NCBI GenBank assembly: GCA_021771695.1 | Contig: JAETON010000012.1 | Location: forward strand, 1-64,000 | Direction of reading: 5' to 3' | DNA: 64,000 nucleotides | Origin: Lachnospiraceae bacterium | Lineage (GTDB): Bacteria > Bacillota > Clostridia > Lachnospirales > Lachnospiraceae | Part shown: positions 61,993 to 64,000 of the stretch, piece after piece | How positions within the stretch are numbered: position 1 is the stretch's first letter | Layout of the letters: every line of letters starts with the position of its first letter | Notes under the pieces: generated by a model | Told to the model about the DNA's origin: nothing | Seen by the model: the letters and a program-made list of their open reading frames with translations, nothing else | Databases searched by the model: none | Program-made: the position numbers and the translations under genes

Positions 61993-62092
61993 AAAGAAAG
62001 CCGCACGTCCAGGCTGATTGCCCAGACGGTCGGCTGAAAATGATCATACTTCATTGTGGTTGATTCCACGGTTCCGTCAGTCATATGATCTT
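61993..62092 (-). ncRNA. ZTP (pfl-motif) riboswitch with terminator
   Basis: On the minus strand the leader reads TGACTGACGGAACCGTGGAA, then CAACCAC and TGAAGTAT, and closes with GCCGACCGTCTGGGC. These are the conserved ZTP/ZMP aptamer elements and their pseudoknot partner. The 3' half overlaps a terminator stem: AGCCG and CGTCTGGGC (62021-62035 side) pair with GCCTGGACG and CGGCT (61999-62018 side), followed by TTTCTTT. Binding of ZTP, a signal of folate/one-carbon shortage, should prevent the terminator and raise pflAB expression, matching the known role of formate supply. Confidence 0.88.
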
Positions 62093-62100
62093 GTAATTTT

Positions 62101-62130
62101 AAAATACTACAGCCGGGTAGGTTTCGTCAA
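62101..62130 (-). promoter_or_regulatory. Promoter of the pflA-pflB transcript
   Basis: On the minus strand TTGACG and TATTTT are 18 bp apart just upstream of the riboswitch. The rest of the 461-bp gap (61894-62354) holds the leader and, after 62130, AT-rich sequence before the LytTR gene. Confidence 0.55.
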
Positions 62131-62354
62131 GCGCTAATTAAAAAAATTTTTCATGTATAAAAGACGGAATAAATAGGAATTCTTGGAGTAGAAACCTTGA
62201 TAGAACAGATTCTTTTTTAGAAAATGAAGAAAAGGAGAATTGTTCAGAAAAGGTATGAAATTGTGCAGAAATAGCAATCTGTAACAATGGAAAATATTTT
62301 ATACTTAAAACAAGCCCTTTAACAAAAATATTCGAGACCAGGAGAGGTATAACC

Positions 62355-63104
62355 ATGTTTCAGATAGCAATCTGCGATGATCAAAAGCAGGAATTGGATA
62401 TGTTACGCAATGGTGTAGGACAGTGGCTTGAAGAAAATGTGGGAATTAATGCCTCTGTTTCTGTATTTCATTATCCGCAGGAATTGCGAGATTACCTTAC
62501 ACGAAAGGAAAAGACGTTTGATTTATTTCTGCTGGATATTATAATGTCGGAAATGGACGGGATTGAATTAGGACGGGCGATTCGTAAAATAGATGCTGAA
62601 GTTCCAATTATATATGTGACGATAACTCCGGAATATGCGTTGGAGGCTTATGGAATTCATGCCATTCGGTATTTGACGAAGCCGTATAACCTAAAGGAAC
62701 TATATTCTGCCCTAGATTTCTCTTATGCTTTATTTCGTATGAAACCGAAACATACGATGCTGATTCAAGGAAAGGAATCGGTAACCAGCGTAATCATTGA
62801 AGAAATTATGTATATAGAAAATGATCTGCGGAAAATGACTTACACAATGAGTGATGGATATACGATTGTCAGTGTCCGGCGGAGCGGTTCATTTGAGGAG
62901 GCAGTGGGACCAATTGTTTCCAATAAAAATTTTATGCAGCCGCATAAATCTTTCTTTGTTAATATCCGCTATATTCGTGCATTACAGTCAAAGTCCATTT
63001 TAATGGATGACGGCAGAGTGATTCCAATCGCACGAAACAGGCTGGCGGATATTCGAGCAAAATATATTTATTATGTATCGGAAGAAAGGGAAAAGCTATG
63101 GTAA
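62355..63104 (+). CDS. LytTR-family response regulator
   Basis: A 249-residue two-component regulator. The receiver domain begins AICDDQKQELDML, and its phospho-aspartate is in FDLFLLDIIMSEMDGIEL. A conserved Lys occurs in LTKPYNLKEL. The C-terminal LytTR DNA-binding domain contains IMYIENDLRKMTY and FMQPHKSFFVNIRYIRAL. It overlaps by seven bases the following sensor kinase gene, so they form a pair of the AgrA/AgrC or LytS type. The target genes are unknown. GGAGAGG precedes the ATG. Confidence 0.9.
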   Translation: MFQIAICDDQKQELDMLRNGVGQWLEENVGINASVSVFHYPQELRDYLTRKEKTFDLFLLDIIMSEMDGIELGRAIRKIDAEVPIIYVTITPEYALEAYGIHAIRYLTKPYNLKELYSALDFSYALFRMKPKHTMLIQGKESVTSVIIEEIMYIENDLRKMTYTMSDGYTIVSVRRSGSFEEAVGPIVSNKNFMQPHKSFFVNIRYIRALQSKSILMDDGRVIPIARNRLADIRAKYIYYVSEEREKLW

Positions 63105-64000
63105 GTCCGGAATTTATGTTTCTTCAGTACCGCATTTCTATGTCATATTTGTTGGCATTTCAATTGTTGTTTTTGTCTCCTCGTTATACGAAAAGAAAAT
63201 CTTTCTGTATAGCAGCATGCTGTTTTCTATTAACCGGAATCTTAGATTATCTATTCTTCTTTACAAGAAAAGGAGTAGAAAATCAGCATCTGATGACAGC
63301 GGTGCAGTTTCTTATTGTGCAGGCAGCGGCATTTATACTTTGCTGTTACAGGGATTTCCGTACATTATTTGTAGGCATTTCATCGTCTACATATGTACTT
63401 CCCGGAAATATTATTTCTACAGGATTATTTATTTATAAAGGCTCTATTGGGATTGCACTGTTGGTACAGATTATGATTCATGCAGCACTGCTGGCAGGAA
63501 TTGCATTTTTGATGCATGGGAATCAGATAGATGAGATGGAAGAATATACGAGATTATGGAGAACATTATGTCTTATTCAGGTATTATTTTATGCGGTAAT
63601 TTATGTAACGATTTTTTGGCCGAGTGATATTTACTTGGTAAAGTCAAATTGGATAGCGGTTATTTTGATCTTAATTTTGATGGAAATGACGAATGTGTTG
63701 ATGATAAAACTGATTTCCCAGCAGCATGTGGAAGCTGAATTGGTAAGAAATAATCAATTTTTGGAAACTTATGCAGAAGGGCTTCGCAGAGAAGCAGCAA
63801 TTATGCGCCGGGAAGAGGAACGAATGAAAATTTTCCGCCATGACAGCCGTCATGTATGTCAAACAATGTACACATATTTAGAGAATGGAGAAATTGAGCA
63901 AGTGCTAAAAATACTAAAAGAGATGAATGTGAAACTGCAGGCGGCTCCACTTAAAAAATATTGTGAAAACATAGTAATTAATGGAATTGTAGCAGGATGT
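63098..64000 (+). CDS. GHKL sensor histidine kinase, partial (cut by window end)
   Basis: An open frame from ATG 63098 reaches the end of the window with no stop (about 301 residues so far). The first 200 residues hold about six hydrophobic helices (for example MSYLLAFQLLFLS, TAVQFLIVQAAAFILCC, and WIAVILILILMEM). They are followed by a coiled region and the phospho-acceptor motif FRHDSRHVCQTM of AgrC-like kinases. The GHKL ATPase domain would lie beyond the window. It overlaps the response regulator gene by seven bases. Confidence 0.88.
   Translation, partial: MVSPEFMFLQYRISMSYLLAFQLLFLSPRYTKRKSFCIAACCFLLTGILDYLFFFTRKGVENQHLMTAVQFLIVQAAAFILCCYRDFRTLFVGISSSTYVLPGNIISTGLFIYKGSIGIALLVQIMIHAALLAGIAFLMHGNQIDEMEEYTRLWRTLCLIQVLFYAVIYVTIFWPSDIYLVKSNWIAVILILILMEMTNVLMIKLISQQHVEAELVRNNQFLETYAEGLRREAAIMRREEERMKIFRHDSRHVCQTMYTYLENGEIEQVLKILKEMNVKLQAAPLKKYCENIVINGIVAGC

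Overview
The window is an AT-rich chromosomal segment from an anaerobic, fermentative Firmicute, most likely a gut Lachnospiraceae (genus not resolvable by eye). The signs are a pyruvate formate-lyase/activase pair behind a ZTP (pfl-motif) riboswitch, a group B-type [FeFe] hydrogenase, FucO, MutS2, YhaM, RlmD, LytTR signalling, strong AGGAGG ribosome binding sites and short sigma-A promoters. Most genes sit in short collinear operons separated by hairpin terminators.

Layout: 1-400 carries three tRNAs (Glu, Cys, initiator Met). 473-6588 holds an orphan PTS EIIA and a LacI regulator divergent from a redox operon (GlpA-like FAD dehydrogenase, FAD/NAD oxidoreductase, DUF1667 protein, GpsA-like dehydrogenase). 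6600-12760 is a mixed stretch: GH4 remnant, Rpn nuclease, PPC/DUF296 protein, asnS, glycerate kinase, an unknown protein, YqeY and an isochorismatase-fold hydrolase. 12790-20870 is the most interesting block: two NifI-type P-II proteins, a taurine/sulfonate-type ABC transporter, a PucR regulator, a TauE/SafE permease, a class III aminotransferase and an iron alcohol dehydrogenase. I read it as a nitrogen-controlled taurine-scavenging system: taurine is imported and deaminated to sulfoacetaldehyde, this is reduced to isethionate, and isethionate is exported. Two matching palindromes (TGTGC-N4-GCACA) sit about 30 bp upstream of the -35 boxes of both promoters in this block.

21000-26610 contains mutS2, a truncated PstS-like lipid- or membrane-associated protein behind a PhoP-box-like repeat, yhaM and rlmD. 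26877-29660 is a decayed mobile region: phage-tail remnants and a PIN/antitoxin pair inside 14-bp inverted repeats, then IS and Fic fragments. 30165-39443 is one 3,092-residue surface adhesin with nine C-terminal pilin-like domains and an atypical sorting signal. 39544-45854 has Hsp20, a DnaJ-like co-chaperone, the hydrogenase, a HAD phosphatase, CrcB, a TetR regulator and FucO. 45917-53946 has a GDPD-type phosphodiesterase, a Lit-like membrane protein, YaaA, a TspO homologue, a papain-fold protease-like protein, adenine deaminase, a polysaccharide deacetylase and a GH13 alpha-glucosidase. 53994-57700 is a fructose-family PTS with a class II aldolase and a divergent DeoR regulator with TTTGAGCA repeats. 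57825-58853 is a flavodoxin-like reductase and its divergent HxlR regulator. 58953-62130 is pflA-pflB on the minus strand. The window ends in a LytTR/GHKL two-component pair cut by the edge.
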